NCBI RefSeq assembly: GCF_034314085.1
Contig: NZ_JAVIWI010000001.1
Span: 2,604,001-2,668,000 of the forward strand
Reading direction: 5' to 3'
Source: Undibacterium sp. 5I1
GTDB lineage: Bacteria; Pseudomonadota; Gammaproteobacteria; Burkholderiales; Burkholderiaceae_D
Length of the DNA: 64,000 nucleotides
Position 1 is the first letter of the stretch. Every line of letters starts with the position of its first letter. Below are positions 34,816-45,005 of this stretch, in pieces. Below the pieces are notes generated by a model. That model did not search any database and had not been told where the DNA came from. It saw only the letters and a program-made list of their open reading frames with translations. Made by a program: the position numbers and the translations under genes.

Positions 34816-35355
34816 TTACTGGTAGACGATATCAGAACGGCGGTTTTCTGCCCATGAAGCCTCGTCGCTACCCGTTGCTTTTGGCTTCTCTTTACCTAAA
34901 GAAACCGCCTCTACTTGGGCTTCTGGCACACCTAACAAAGCCAGAGCTTTACGCACTGCTTCTGCACGTTTTTGTCCCAAAGCCAGATTGTATTCACGAC
35001 CACCGCGTTCATCCGTATTACCTTGGATTAAAATTTTACGAGCTTTATTGCCGACCAGGTATTTAGCATGGGCTTCGACTAAAGATTTGAACTCATCTTT
35101 AACCACATAGCTATCATAGTCAAAATACACACTACGTTTCGCCAACACGCCTTGCGGGTCGTTTAAAGGGTCAACAGAAACGACTTCAACTGGTTTAACA
35201 GTGCGGGTGTTGTCTTCTACTGGTTTATTCATTGCAGACTTATCTTCGACGACAGGTGGCTTCTCGTCCAATTTAACTGGCGTACTACAAGCTGAGATAA
35301 GAGCGACGCTGGTCAACAGCAAAGCCAGAGTTTTAGAATTAATTGCTGAGCGCAT
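34816..35355 (-). CDS. pal: Peptidoglycan-associated lipoprotein Pal
   Basis: A 179-residue outer-membrane lipoprotein. The signal peptide ends in a lipobox (LISAC). After a Pro/Val-rich linker comes the OmpA-like peptidoglycan-binding domain (about residues 70-179) with VYFDYDSYVVKDEF, ILIQGNTDERGGREYNLALG and QKRAEAVRKAL; the Asp and Arg that hold diaminopimelate are present. Pal anchors the outer membrane to peptidoglycan and cycles with TolB during division. It lies between tolB (65 bases) and cpoB. AAGGAG stands before its start. Confidence 0.97.
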   Translation of the reverse strand: MRSAINSKTLALLLTSVALISACSTPVKLDEKPPVVEDKSAMNKPVEDNTRTVKPVEVVSVDPLNDPQGVLAKRSVYFDYDSYVVKDEFKSLVEAHAKYLVGNKARKILIQGNTDERGGREYNLALGQKRAEAVRKALALLGVPEAQVEAVSLGKEKPKATGSDEASWAENRRSDIVYQ

Positions 35356-35420
35356 GTATTTCTCCTTTTTTTAAAAACTAAATAAAGCAAATGAATTAAA
35401 CAGACTTCAAAATTTGACCG

Positions 35421-36692
35421 TTACTTCATAAAAGGTCCCCATGTGGGTTCCCGAACATCTCCAGCTTGCAAGGTCAATTTTTGCTTCACTCTGCCGTCGA
35501 CCGATACTACCGCCAATGTGCCGCGACGACCAGACTCAGTAGCGTACATAATATATTTGCCGTTAGGCGAAAAGCTTGGTGATTCATCTTTAACGGTATC
35601 CGATAAGCGCTGTTCTTGGCCGCTGGCAATATCTAGTGAATACAACTGGAATTTGCCATCACGGCGAGAAATATACGCCAGTGTTTTCCCATCAGGTGAA
35701 ATCCTCGGTGTGATGTTATAGCTGCCATTAAATGTGACACGCTTTGCCTCACCGCCAGTCACGCCCATGCGATAAATTTGAGGTCCGCCGCTACGGTCGC
35801 TTAGGAAATAAATGCTTTGTCCATCCGCAGAAAATTGTGGCTCAGTGTCTATGCCGCTGGTTTGAGTCAGGCGCTGCAAACCAGTGCCATTGGCGTTGAC
35901 GGTATATACCTGAGTCAAGCCATCGCGCGACAAGGCTATCGCTAATTTATTACCGTCCGGTGACCATGCAGGTGCTGAGTTGCTGCCTTTGTAGTTGGCA
36001 ATCACTGTGCGTTCGCGCGTGATCAGATTTTGCACGTAAATGACGGGCTTCTTAGCCTCAAACGACACGTAAGCGACCTTGGTGCCATCAGGTGACCAGG
36101 CGGGTGAAATGATGGGTTCATTCGAGCGCAGCGCGACTTGTGTGCCGTCTCCATCTGCATCGGCAACTTCCAGACGATATTCCTTACCGGACTTGGTCAC
36201 ATAAGCAATACGGGTTGAGAATACGCCACGCACGCCGATTAATTTTTCATAAATATCATCGGCGATTTTGTGCGCAGTCACCCTGGTATTCGCTGAGGAC
36301 GTTGCAATGGCAAGGCCAGATAATGTGGATGACTTAATCGTATCTAATAATTTGTAACGCACATCAAAACGACCATCGCTGAGTTTTTGCACGCTGCCAA
36401 CGACTAAGGCTTCGGCTCCGCGTGATTTCCAGTCATCGAAATTGACGGCGGTCGTCTCGGTAATAACGCTACCAGTATCAATAATTTTGAAATAACCGCT
36501 GCGGGTTAAATCGTCTTTGACGATAGAAGTGATTTGCTGCGGTGTCAGAGCCTCATCCGCAAAGCTCGCAATCGCAACCGGGATTTGGGTGGAACCAACG
36601 CCAGATACCTCGACCCTAAGCTGAGCCTGCACCACACTGGTTATCAATAATGTGCTCACTGAGAACACTTTAATCAAGGAAACTATCTTCAA
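35421..36692 (-). CDS. tolB: Tol-Pal system beta-propeller protein TolB
   Basis: A 423-residue periplasmic protein. The signal peptide (about residues 1-23) is followed by the TolB N-terminal domain and a six-bladed propeller with WD40-like PD40 motifs: SPAWSPDGTKVAYVSFE, APAWSPDGNKLAIALS, EPQFSADGQSIYFLSD, TPRISPDGKTLAYISR and SPSFSPNGKYIMYATE. TolB binds Pal and is released by energised TolA. Its start codon at 36692 is a TTG and lies 1 base from the tolA stop, so translation is coupled. Confidence 0.97.
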   Translation of the reverse strand: MKIVSLIKVFSVSTLLITSVVQAQLRVEVSGVGSTQIPVAIASFADEALTPQQITSIVKDDLTRSGYFKIIDTGSVITETTAVNFDDWKSRGAEALVVGSVQKLSDGRFDVRYKLLDTIKSSTLSGLAIATSSANTRVTAHKIADDIYEKLIGVRGVFSTRIAYVTKSGKEYRLEVADADGDGTQVALRSNEPIISPAWSPDGTKVAYVSFEAKKPVIYVQNLITRERTVIANYKGSNSAPAWSPDGNKLAIALSRDGLTQVYTVNANGTGLQRLTQTSGIDTEPQFSADGQSIYFLSDRSGGPQIYRMGVTGGEAKRVTFNGSYNITPRISPDGKTLAYISRRDGKFQLYSLDIASGQEQRLSDTVKDESPSFSPNGKYIMYATESGRRGTLAVVSVDGRVKQKLTLQAGDVREPTWGPFMK

Positions 36693-36693
36693 T

Positions 36694-37632
36694 TTACTCT
36701 TTCATTTTATAACTGAGGACAATACTGGTAGGGACATCGCCAGATTTATCACGTGGGAAAGGTGCTGACTTTTCTATCCCTTTTTCTACCGCTTCATCAA
36801 AACCAGGTGCGCCGGAAGATTTTAATTTACGTACCGGACCACGCAAAGAACCATCTGGTAACAAATCAATTCTATATTCTACTGTGGGGTTGGTATTGGA
36901 ATTATCAACTGCGTTGAATACCGTATTTTGTCTTACCTTGGAAGCAATACGGGCTGCATAACTTGGATCGCCACGATTATTGCCGGTAGATTTAGGCGCA
37001 TCGCCCGTACCACCGGTACCCATGACTGCCGCTTGCCCATTCAGACGGCGCATATTTTCTTCAAAAACCTTATCGCGGGCGGCTTGTTCTTTATTTTGCT
37101 GCGTTTTTGATTGCGCTTTGGAATCGGCTAGTTTTTTCTTCTCGGCTTCATCGGCAAGCAATTTATCGGCTTTCTTTTTTTCTTCCGCCAGCTTTTCTTT
37201 GGCTTTTTTGAGTGCCAGTTCTTGCTCTTGCTTGAGCTTTGCTTCTTGCAACTCAGCTTTTTTCTGATCTTCTATTTTCTTTTTCTCAACTAGCAGACGC
37301 TTTTTTTCTTGGGCTAACGCGATCTCGGGATCGACCACCGGCTCGTCTTTAACGACTGGCGTTGGTGCCACTGGCGGCGCAATTTTCTCAGGCTCTGGCT
37401 GTACTTCTTCTTCCGGAATCGGCTTCGGAGCTGCTTGCCTGGTGGTCATATCCCAAACCTCTGCTTCCACCGCAGTAGTTTCTTTATTTTGCCATTGAAC
37501 GCCTACCCACAAAAAGGCGATCAATACGACGTGCACCAAAGCAGCCAGGGTAAAAGAGCGCCACTGACCAGCCTCACGGGGGAAATCACGAGTTGAAGAA
37601 TGCGTAGGGACGTTCGGAGAAAATTCTTTCAT
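36694..37632 (-). CDS. tolA: Cell-envelope integrity protein TolA
   Basis: A 312-residue inner-membrane protein. A single helix (about residues 27-47, SFTALALVHVVLIAFLWVGV region) anchors it. A Pro-rich part is followed by a long Lys/Glu/Ala/Gln coiled coil (about residues 100-190, for example KKRLLVEKKKIEDQKKAELQ). The C-terminal domain (about 205-312) is of TolA/TonB type. TolA transmits proton-motive force from TolQR to TolB and Pal. In this genome it is separated from tolQR by tamA and tamB. A family A repeat lies about 230 bases upstream, so it may start its own transcript. Confidence 0.95.
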   Translation of the reverse strand: MKEFSPNVPTHSSTRDFPREAGQWRSFTLAALVHVVLIAFLWVGVQWQNKETTAVEAEVWDMTTRQAAPKPIPEEEVQPEPEKIAPPVAPTPVVKDEPVVDPEIALAQEKKRLLVEKKKIEDQKKAELQEAKLKQEQELALKKAKEKLAEEKKKADKLLADEAEKKKLADSKAQSKTQQNKEQAARDKVFEENMRRLNGQAAVMGTGGTGDAPKSTGNNRGDPSYAARIASKVRQNTVFNAVDNSNTNPTVEYRIDLLPDGSLRGPVRKLKSSGAPGFDEAVEKGIEKSAPFPRDKSGDVPTSIVLSYKMKE

Positions 37633-37861
37633 GACTTTATATGATGCTTCTATCGCTGCTTAGTTCCGTTTATTTTCCGTCTAAAAGCTGGCTGAGGCCG
37701 TTTCTCTTTAGAAAAATATACGATGAATAAAATTATAATCGGCATTCCGATCCAAACCGATTCAAATCATCTTTGCTGGTTTAACAAAGAAGTCCTATCA
37801 AATCGGCACTAAAAACATACGGTTCAATTCTCATTTCTGGCAAGTTTAAAGAAGAGAAAGT

Positions 37862-37950
37862 AAATATACTCCCCATTTTATTTTTAATAACTGCCTTATT
37901 GCCCAATGATTCTATGGACAATTTAAATATACCTACCTGGAGTATTTAAC
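37862..37950 (+). repeat. Palindromic repeat family A, copy 3
   Basis: An 89-bp element from AAATATACTCCCCATTTTAT to GGAGTATTTAAC, with outer stem ATACTCC/GGAGTAT and inner TTGCCCA/TGGACAA (one mismatch). It lies in the 339-bp gap between the tamB end and the tolA start. Nothing else is visible in that gap. Confidence 0.85.
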
Positions 37951-37971
37951 TTACTACCCTGACTCTGCATC

Positions 37972-40900
37972 CTAATTAAATGAAAACGTATAGTAAGCAT
38001 CAATCGACGAATCAGTACCAGTGCGGCCAATAATGCTGACTCTTCGGGTCAGTTGCCAACTTAATTTAATCGCGCCGCTGGCGTCCGACAAGCCGCGCTC
38101 AACCGACAATACCATGCCAGGCGCTAAGCGCTTACCGACCGAAACGACCTGATCGCCAGAGGTCGCTCCGCTAGTCGATGTGGTGCCAGCTACGGTTTGG
38201 CTAGGTAATTTAGAGCCATTGCTAGTATCCGCAGTGCCTAGGGAAAATTCATCAAAACCTAAGCCTTGTACGATATCCCTTGGAACATTGCGGCTACCAT
38301 CGCCGCCAAAAATTGCACTGGCTGCCGACATCAGCAAAGACGCGTCATTGCCTGCAATTTGGTCGGAGCCTCGTCCCAATACCAGCCAAGATAATTTTTC
38401 TGCATCGGGTACGGTGGGCTCAGAAACCAGCCGGACTTGCGGCGCAGCAACTGTACCAACCACTTCTACGCCGGCTTCTACCGCCAAACCCAGGCGCAAG
38501 GCACGGATATTCAAGCCCGGATTAGCTGGCGGACCTTGAAAGTTTAAGATGCCCCGCTCTATCGCCAGTTGTTGCCCGTAACCTTCATAAGCACCACCGA
38601 CAGTGCTGATCGAACCGCTGGCTTGCACCGGATTGCCATCGGAGGAACGTAAGCGGATGCTACCCGCCAACGCCGTATCTAGTCCACGTCCGACAAACAC
38701 AAAACGTGAGCCCATGTCGAAGCTCATATCAAGCCGCGACTTGAGCGCCTTTTTATTGGCATCGTCAGCCGCTTTATTTTGTGCTGCCTTATCTTTGCTG
38801 CGAATCACCACCACGTCGCTAGACAAACTTGGCGGCGGTAATTTTGGCAATTTAAAATACGCACCGTCGGCTCTTATTTTGCCCGTCACATTCCAGACAT
38901 CTTTAATATTCGCCACACCTAAATCACCGCTCGCAACCAGCCACCGGTCATTGCGCTGGAGCAGAGGAAACTGATTCAGTTGAGCCTGAATATTGCCGGT
39001 CTGATTGCGAATATCAATATCACCGCTGGCTTTTAATTCGCCCTTTTGACCAACCCAATTCACATCCTGGAATTTAGAATGGCGCGGCATGACGGATACC
39101 ACATTAGAAAATTCCAGACTATTTAAGCGAACGCGGTTTTCGTCTATCACCGCCTCCAGACGGCCATTCGGTAACAACAAACCCTCCGCCGCAAAAGCGA
39201 CTTCTAATCCGCTTCCACTAATTTTTGCCTGATAACGCGGCTGGCTAAATTGTCCTGCTAATTGGGCATCGACTTGTAGTTGGCCTTTAAGCGCCAGACC
39301 AGGATTAATCCATGGCCCCAGCCACTGCACGTCTGGGATATTCGCTTTGATCTGCCCTTCTAAAGGCGCATCCGGGGCAATCGCCCATGTCCCGGTTTTT
39401 TTACTCAAAGCAGAATTCACCCGCGCTTGCCAAGTCCCCAAACGAGCGCCATCAGCGGTCATGGTCAAAGCCATTTTTTCTGCGTCACTGCCAACGACCA
39501 GACCACCAAACAGCATCTTCATTTGCAGGTCGCGGATACCAAGCGGTATCGCTTTTCCAGTGCCATCCGCATCATTGATACGAACATCGCCGCTCTGGCG
39601 CTGCAAGCTGATTTCGCCTTGCAAATGGTCTTTTAACTGTAAATCCCATACGGCATTCAACAGTAAATCGCCATCCACTGCGTACTGCGGTTTAAGCAAG
39701 TTAGCCACTGCAATGACGTTCATAGCATTCCATTGCCCTTGCGTTTTTAAACCGTCGGGCGACCACTCCAATTGCTTGAGTACCAGCTTACCAACCACAC
39801 CCGAAAATTCTGCGGGTCCTAAGCGCAACGACTGGCTGGAGGCAACAACACTCATAGGCGCCAGTAATTTGACATCGGGTTTTCCGCTAAGCACAAAACT
39901 CAGTAATTGTCCCTGCCATTGCGCTACTGAATTGACAGGCGCAGCAACAACGGCCTGGCTAGCTGAGCCAGCAGATTTATTGCTGACTATTTTTGTAGTT
40001 TTTCCAATGGCGTTTAAACCGCCCGCAGCAGTCATGCTGACAGATCGTCTGTTATTAAACCGGCTGTTGAGAACAATATTATGTGACTCACGAGTTCCAT
40101 TAATGGATAAGCTAATTTGCTCTGCCAGTACCGGTAAACTCTTATCATTTGGCTTGTTTGCGACGGTAGTTGGGGCAGCGTTTGCCCCCCTACTTGTTTC
40201 CTTACCTGATGCTGGATTTGCACCTAGATTGGTGCCAGGATTTGCAGCTGAACCATATATAGAGGTGGTATCAGTAGCATCTGCCTTCATCAAATTACTG
40301 CGCACTGTTTGAGCAATGATATTACCGTCAAACATACCTTGTGAACCGCGCGCCAGATCTAGTTTCGCGGTCAAACTATCAATGCTGATTTGCTGACCCG
40401 ATTGCTGACTATATTTTAGATTTTGTCCAATTAAGTCGAGCTTACCTGCAGGCTCACTCATTTTCCCCTGCAAGACCAAATTCGCTTTCAGGCTCCCACC
40501 CAGATGCGGCACATCCTGAGTGGTCGGGATTAAATGCGATAAGGCATCCAACTCCTGGATATCGATCGCTAATTGCAGCTGCCCCTTGTCGCTCCCCCAA
40601 GCACCGCTGCCGGTGACACCATTTTTACCCCAGTGCACATCCAGCTTATGCAAAGTCAAAGCCGCATCTTGCTGCCAGCGCGCATCAATTGCGCCACTCA
40701 GTGCTTGTCCCGCATATTGCCCTTGCAAAGAAGGGAGTTGCACGGACACATCCAGCTTAGGTTGCAATTGTCCCGCAACTGAAAAATCAGCACTGATCTT
40801 GCCAGCTGGTGCGGCGATCCATCGTGAAGGGTCAAAATTCTGAATTACCCCTTTAAAATTAAAAGGCTGCACAGTACCGCTCAAGATGATCTCGCCCTGC

Positions 40901-42480
40901 CCTTGCAAACGAGAATCTGCGGCAAGTAGTTCTAGCTTCGCTAACGTAATCTTTGAAATAGTCTGCGTTTTTGTTTGCGCTGCAGTCTTATCTTTAGCCT
41001 CAGTCTGAACGCTACTCCCGGGCTGGTAACTCGCATCCACATTTAGACTAGCGCGCGGATCATGCAACTGCGCCTGAAAAGTAATCTGATGATCACCGTC
41101 TTTTTGCGCTCTTGTCTGCGCTTGAATAGTGCCTTTGATTTGAGTCGGACGAATCCGCGTATCAATCTGCGAAAGATCCACCTCACTCACTTCAAGCCGG
41201 GTATCAACGATAGGGAAAGCGCTGGTCGTAAACTGTATTTGTGCAGCGCCGGAGATTTTCCCCTTACCCATTAATTGCAGCAAGGTTTGACTCAACTCAA
41301 GACGATCACCCGACCAGCGTAAGGCAGAAGTCATCGCGCTGACCGGTATTCCGTTTTTGTCTATAGTGCCCGGTTGCGCATTACTCAGTTTAATCGTACC
41401 CGCTAATCCATTGGGACCAAGTTTGTTATCTGGCTTTAGGTTAGCCGCCACTTTTAATTGTGCATGTGGTGCCTGTGCTGCAAATTCGGCGGGGTCCAGT
41501 CCGTCAATCGTGGCCTGTAATGAATGCAGTATTTCTGCAGAAAATGGTGCTAGTACTGCTTTAAGTTCACCACTTAATTTAGATACTTTAGATAATTTAG
41601 GTAGCTCAGATGCGGAGGTAACTTGGGTAGAATCAATTGGTTTTTCCCCAGCGAGTTCATCGCTAACTTTGGCTTTGGCATTGAGAACCAAGTCTTGTAA
41701 AGAACCAGTCAGACTTCCGGTGATGCCCATACGTGGTATGTGCTGATCGATCTGACCTTGATAATCAAACTGACCTTGGACTACAAATGGCCGGTGCACA
41801 GCGACGGTCGCCTGTGCTTGTACGATACCAAAATCAGTGGTGACTTTGGCCTGTAACTGATGCTGCTTTTGGTTGGAGATTAATTGCCCTGTTAATCCGG
41901 TCATTGTGGTAACAGGTGTAGTGTGACCGTCGGCATATAGCGTGGCAATCGTCAGGCGGCCAATCGCGGCTTGCTGCACGGCGACTTCAATGACAACATC
42001 GAGATCGCCTGGCAATTGCGGTGATGATTTACTCTCCAGGCTTGCAATCGTCAACGCGGCAATCTGTAAACTGCTGATGGATAATTTGCCGTTAGCCAAA
42101 CTCAATGGATGCCAGTCAAGCTGTATTCCACTTGCTTTAACATGCAGCGTCTTGGTTTGATACGACAACTCGCCAATCGATACATGGTCCGACAAACGTC
42201 CGCGGACATCGCTTAATTTCAATTCGCCGCCGCTGGCATTTTGTAGCCAATTGAGAATAGTACGCGTGCCATGCTGGGTCCAGCTTGCCCATCCTAAAGT
42301 CAGACATAGAATAACCAGTAAAGCGCTAAAAATCAGGGAAAAAATCCCAAGCAGACTTCTGCGCTTCAGTACATTAGCAGTAGCTAATTCTGCAGCAGTA
42401 GCAGGCGCAGCAGACGCACCAGCAGCGCTCACCACCGTTGTTGAGTTTTTTTCATCAGGATTTGAAGGCGTTTGTGTCAT
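37972..42480 (-). CDS. tamB: Translocation and assembly module protein TamB
   Basis: A 1502-residue protein from the ATG at 42480; the frame extends to a TTG two codons earlier, which is less likely. A cytoplasmic Ala/Ser/Thr tail precedes one membrane helix (about residues 42-66, SLLGIFSLIFSALLVILCLT). The remaining protein is a long periplasmic beta-rich rod, ending in the DUF490 domain (about residues 1130-1502) with a C-terminal DAYYTFSFN. TamB-like proteins bridge the inner and outer membranes and are now linked to phospholipid transport and outer-membrane protein assembly with TamA. It begins 58 bases after tamA, in the same direction. Confidence 0.93.
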   Translation of the reverse strand: MTQTPSNPDEKNSTTVVSAAGASAAPATAAELATANVLKRRSLLGIFSLIFSALLVILCLTLGWASWTQHGTRTILNWLQNASGGELKLSDVRGRLSDHVSIGELSYQTKTLHVKASGIQLDWHPLSLANGKLSISSLQIAALTIASLESKSSPQLPGDLDVVIEVAVQQAAIGRLTIATLYADGHTTPVTTMTGLTGQLISNQKQHQLQAKVTTDFGIVQAQATVAVHRPFVVQGQFDYQGQIDQHIPRMGITGSLTGSLQDLVLNAKAKVSDELAGEKPIDSTQVTSASELPKLSKVSKLSGELKAVLAPFSAEILHSLQATIDGLDPAEFAAQAPHAQLKVAANLKPDNKLGPNGLAGTIKLSNAQPGTIDKNGIPVSAMTSALRWSGDRLELSQTLLQLMGKGKISGAAQIQFTTSAFPIVDTRLEVSEVDLSQIDTRIRPTQIKGTIQAQTRAQKDGDHQITFQAQLHDPRASLNVDASYQPGSSVQTEAKDKTAAQTKTQTISKITLAKLELLAADSRLQGQGEIILSGTVQPFNFKGVIQNFDPSRWIAAPAGKISADFSVAGQLQPKLDVSVQLPSLQGQYAGQALSGAIDARWQQDAALTLHKLDVHWGKNGVTGSGAWGSDKGQLQLAIDIQELDALSHLIPTTQDVPHLGGSLKANLVLQGKMSEPAGKLDLIGQNLKYSQQSGQQISIDSLTAKLDLARGSQGMFDGNIIAQTVRSNLMKADATDTTSIYGSAANPGTNLGANPASGKETSRGANAAPTTVANKPNDKSLPVLAEQISLSINGTRESHNIVLNSRFNNRRSVSMTAAGGLNAIGKTTKIVSNKSAGSASQAVVAAPVNSVAQWQGQLLSFVLSGKPDVKLLAPMSVVASSQSLRLGPAEFSGVVGKLVLKQLEWSPDGLKTQGQWNAMNVIAVANLLKPQYAVDGDLLLNAVWDLQLKDHLQGEISLQRQSGDVRINDADGTGKAIPLGIRDLQMKMLFGGLVVGSDAEKMALTMTADGARLGTWQARVNSALSKKTGTWAIAPDAPLEGQIKANIPDVQWLGPWINPGLALKGQLQVDAQLAGQFSQPRYQAKISGSGLEVAFAAEGLLLPNGRLEAVIDENRVRLNSLEFSNVVSVMPRHSKFQDVNWVGQKGELKASGDIDIRNQTGNIQAQLNQFPLLQRNDRWLVASGDLGVANIKDVWNVTGKIRADGAYFKLPKLPPPSLSSDVVVIRSKDKAAQNKAADDANKKALKSRLDMSFDMGSRFVFVGRGLDTALAGSIRLRSSDGNPVQASGSISTVGGAYEGYGQQLAIERGILNFQGPPANPGLNIRALRLGLAVEAGVEVVGTVAAPQVRLVSEPTVPDAEKLSWLVLGRGSDQIAGNDASLLMSAASAIFGGDGSRNVPRDIVQGLGFDEFSLGTADTSNGSKLPSQTVAGTTSTSGATSGDQVVSVGKRLAPGMVLSVERGLSDASGAIKLSWQLTRRVSIIGRTGTDSSIDAYYTFSFN

Positions 42481-42538
42481 AAGCAAATGCTCATCGTGAG
42501 CTTAGAAAAACCGGCTTCAGCAGAATGTTTCGCCATCA

Positions 42539-44551
42539 TTAAAATGCGACCGCAATCGAAAAATCCAAACGGAATTTTTTTATGTTTTTGCCGTAGGCAA
42601 GATCCAGTGCAATCGGACCAGCAGGTGTTTTATACCTTCCACCAACACCAAAACCTTGTTTAACTTTATAGGTATTCCAATCATCCGCCGCGTCACCGGC
42701 ATCGATAAAAGCAGCAGCGCCCCAATTCGCCTGAGTCCAATGCACATACTCGGCGCTGGCAACACCCATCACCATGCCGCCAGTCACGCCAGTAGGATGC
42801 TGAATACCCAGACTTTGATAGCTATAACCGCGCACCGTGCTGCTGCCACCGGTACGGAATAAATAATCCTCAGGAATACCGTCAATACTTGGCGCCAAGA
42901 CCTGCCCTATTTCTGCTCTGAGTAACAGGACGTCGCGCTTGGCGACCGGTATCCATTGCTGATATTTGGCATAAGTACGGATAAAGCGCTGATCCGAAAT
43001 TAAGGCTTTTTCTGAGACAGCAAAATCGAGCTGCAAAATTTGTCCTTTGCGCGGTGCAAAGCTGTCATCTACATCACGCCATGTCCAGCCCACCGAACTG
43101 ACTAAGGCCTTACTGACCGATTGCGGCTCGCCATCCAGCGCTACCTTTTCACGCGATAAATTCAAACCTAAACGCTGCTCCAGGTGTCCACGTGTGCTGG
43201 TACGCTTGACACCAATCGCGGTGCGGGTCTGATCTAATCCAGCGAGATTAGATTTGTCCAGTAAGACGCCAAAAGAATCTAAAAATTGATTGTCCCGTGG
43301 TGGCAAATAAATGTCTGCATAAGCCAGCTGACGCCTTTGCTCTAAGCGGACCGCACTGCGTAAATCCCAGGCTCTGTCGAGCAGATCGCGGTCACGATAA
43401 GACACTTCTGTGCGGAAACCAGTATTGCTGCTGTAACCCACGCCGAACGCTAGATCACGGGGGCGGCGCTCAACGACCGACACATCCACCGGCACGCCGT
43501 CAGCTTTGCTCGGATCGGGATCGACACTGACTGCCACAGCAGAAAAATAGGCCGAATTTTGCAAAGCTCTCTGGTATTCCAGCAAGCGTGAGCGTGAATA
43601 CGGCTCACCTTTTTTGGGTGGCAAATAGCGATCAAGCAACCAGGGAGGATAGCGCTGCAAACCCGTAATAACCGCTTCACCAAGAGTAAATGGCGGACCA
43701 CTGTCGATCTCTACCTTTAAGCTACCGGACTGGCTATCTGCATCCATCGTCGCGTTGCTGTTAATGATGCTGGCCGAGGCATAGACATTGGAGCGCAGAC
43801 TCTCGGTAATATCGGTTTTGGCCTTATCCCACTCCTCGTCCCTAAAAACAGATCCCACAGGTAAGCGCCAATCGGCTATCAGCTCCTCACGACGTTTGAC
43901 TGCATCGACCTTGCCTTGCTTGGCAGCGTCTTCTAAGGCACCCGAAAATTGCAAATCCACTTGCTGTATTGTAGTTCTGGGGCCGGCATCAATATTGACA
44001 CGAATGACATTATTGCTGAGGTTGCTACTGAGGTTGCTACTGAGGTTGCCAATGCCACCACGGAAAAACGAGCCGCCATTTTGACCCTCTTTTCCGGCAT
44101 CAAATGTGATCGCGGGCGAAAAGTATCCCTCTGTCGCTAATATGTTGCCAATGTCCTGACGCAATTTTCGGATCAGCGTTGGCGTGACGTTTTGCGGATC
44201 GGTATCTGACGATAATTCTGGAATATGTTGTGTCAACAGGGCTAGCCAATCACCTTTAGCAACACCTATCTGGAAACGACGTAAATTCGATTTCGCTACA
44301 AGAATCTCTTCTTCCGCATCGGGCGCAATTTTGGTGTCGATGTCGGTGGAGGGCGTGGGCGCTGGTGTTAATGCTGGAGTTGGTGTTTCCGCTTGCTTTT
44401 GTACTTCCGTCGACGCTGCTGTCGAGCTTGGCGCAGACATCACGCTCGGGACAGGCAGGGAAAGAAGCGCGGCAGGCGGTGCATCGGCGTGACAAAAATT
44501 TGTCATGCCGATGCATGTTAGCAATAAGAATAATGGGCGCAGGCGCATCAC
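42539..44551 (-). CDS. tamA: Translocation and assembly module protein TamA (BamA superfamily)
   Basis: A 670-residue outer-membrane protein. A signal peptide (LFLLLTCIGMTNFCHADAPP, cleavage near residue 23) is followed by a Pro/Thr/Ala-rich linker, POTRA domains (about residues 85-335) and a 16-stranded barrel. The barrel carries the conserved VRGY loop (GGSSTVRGYSYQSLG near residue 570) and ends SIAVAF. An Asn/Ser-rich stretch (SSNLSSNLSSNLSNN, about residues 170-185) comes from a short tandem DNA repeat. Its start overlaps the tolR stop by four bases, so it is translationally coupled to the tol operon. Confidence 0.93.
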   Translation of the reverse strand: MMRLRPLFLLLTCIGMTNFCHADAPPAALLSLPVPSVMSAPSSTAASTEVQKQAETPTPALTPAPTPSTDIDTKIAPDAEEEILVAKSNLRRFQIGVAKGDWLALLTQHIPELSSDTDPQNVTPTLIRKLRQDIGNILATEGYFSPAITFDAGKEGQNGGSFFRGGIGNLSSNLSSNLSNNVIRVNIDAGPRTTIQQVDLQFSGALEDAAKQGKVDAVKRREELIADWRLPVGSVFRDEEWDKAKTDITESLRSNVYASASIINSNATMDADSQSGSLKVEIDSGPPFTLGEAVITGLQRYPPWLLDRYLPPKKGEPYSRSRLLEYQRALQNSAYFSAVAVSVDPDPSKADGVPVDVSVVERRPRDLAFGVGYSSNTGFRTEVSYRDRDLLDRAWDLRSAVRLEQRRQLAYADIYLPPRDNQFLDSFGVLLDKSNLAGLDQTRTAIGVKRTSTRGHLEQRLGLNLSREKVALDGEPQSVSKALVSSVGWTWRDVDDSFAPRKGQILQLDFAVSEKALISDQRFIRTYAKYQQWIPVAKRDVLLLRAEIGQVLAPSIDGIPEDYLFRTGGSSTVRGYSYQSLGIQHPTGVTGGMVMGVASAEYVHWTQANWGAAAFIDAGDAADDWNTYKVKQGFGVGGRYKTPAGPIALDLAYGKNIKKFRLDFSIAVAF

Positions 44552-45000
44552 TTGGTCGCCAAACCAACCCGATTAATACCAAGCTTTTTGGCTTCGGAAA
44601 TGACTTGAATAATCTCGTCGTATTTCATTTCTTTATCTGCCGATACCAGCACGGCTAAATCGGGTTTTGCCGTGTGATATTCGCTCAACTTTTGCATTAA
44701 CTGGGCGCGATTGGCTGCGGTCTCTTTAGCCTCTTGCTGGTTGTTACCATTGCCAGTTTTGCCGTTAGCGCCTTTGGTATTGATGCTGATCACATATTTG
44801 TTAGTGTCTAGCGTTACCTCAATATATTCAGACGGCGGCTGGGTTGATTGCCCGGCAGTCGGCAAATTGATGACGCTGGGATTGGTCATCGGAGCAGCCA
44901 CCATAAAAATAATCAGCAGTACCAACATCACGTCGATATAGGGCACGACATTGATTTCTGCTTTGAATTTGCGTTTACGTTCGCCACGCAGAGAACTCAT
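44548..45000 (-). CDS. tolR: Tol-Pal system protein TolR
   Basis: A 150-residue inner-membrane protein. The single helix (about residues 18-40) contains Asp23 (NVVPYIDVMLVLLIIFMVAA), the proton-carrying residue of the TolQR motor. The periplasmic domain follows, with an unusual Asn/Gly/Lys-rich insert (about 80-95, NTKGANGKTGNGNNQQEA). It works with TolQ to energise TolA. It lies 5 bases after tolQ and overlaps tamA by four bases. Confidence 0.95.
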   Translation of the reverse strand: MSSLRGERKRKFKAEINVVPYIDVMLVLLIIFMVAAPMTNPSVINLPTAGQSTQPPSEYIEVTLDTNKYVISINTKGANGKTGNGNNQQEAKETAANRAQLMQKLSEYHTAKPDLAVLVSADKEMKYDEIIQVISEAKKLGINRVGLATK

Positions 45001-45005
45001 ACAAT

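Noticed and set aside
39347..40312. 321-codon frame antisense to tamB
   Set aside because: Long antisense frames arise easily opposite this repetitive, low-complexity protein. Composition is atypical (Ser/Pro/Leu-rich) and there is no start signal.
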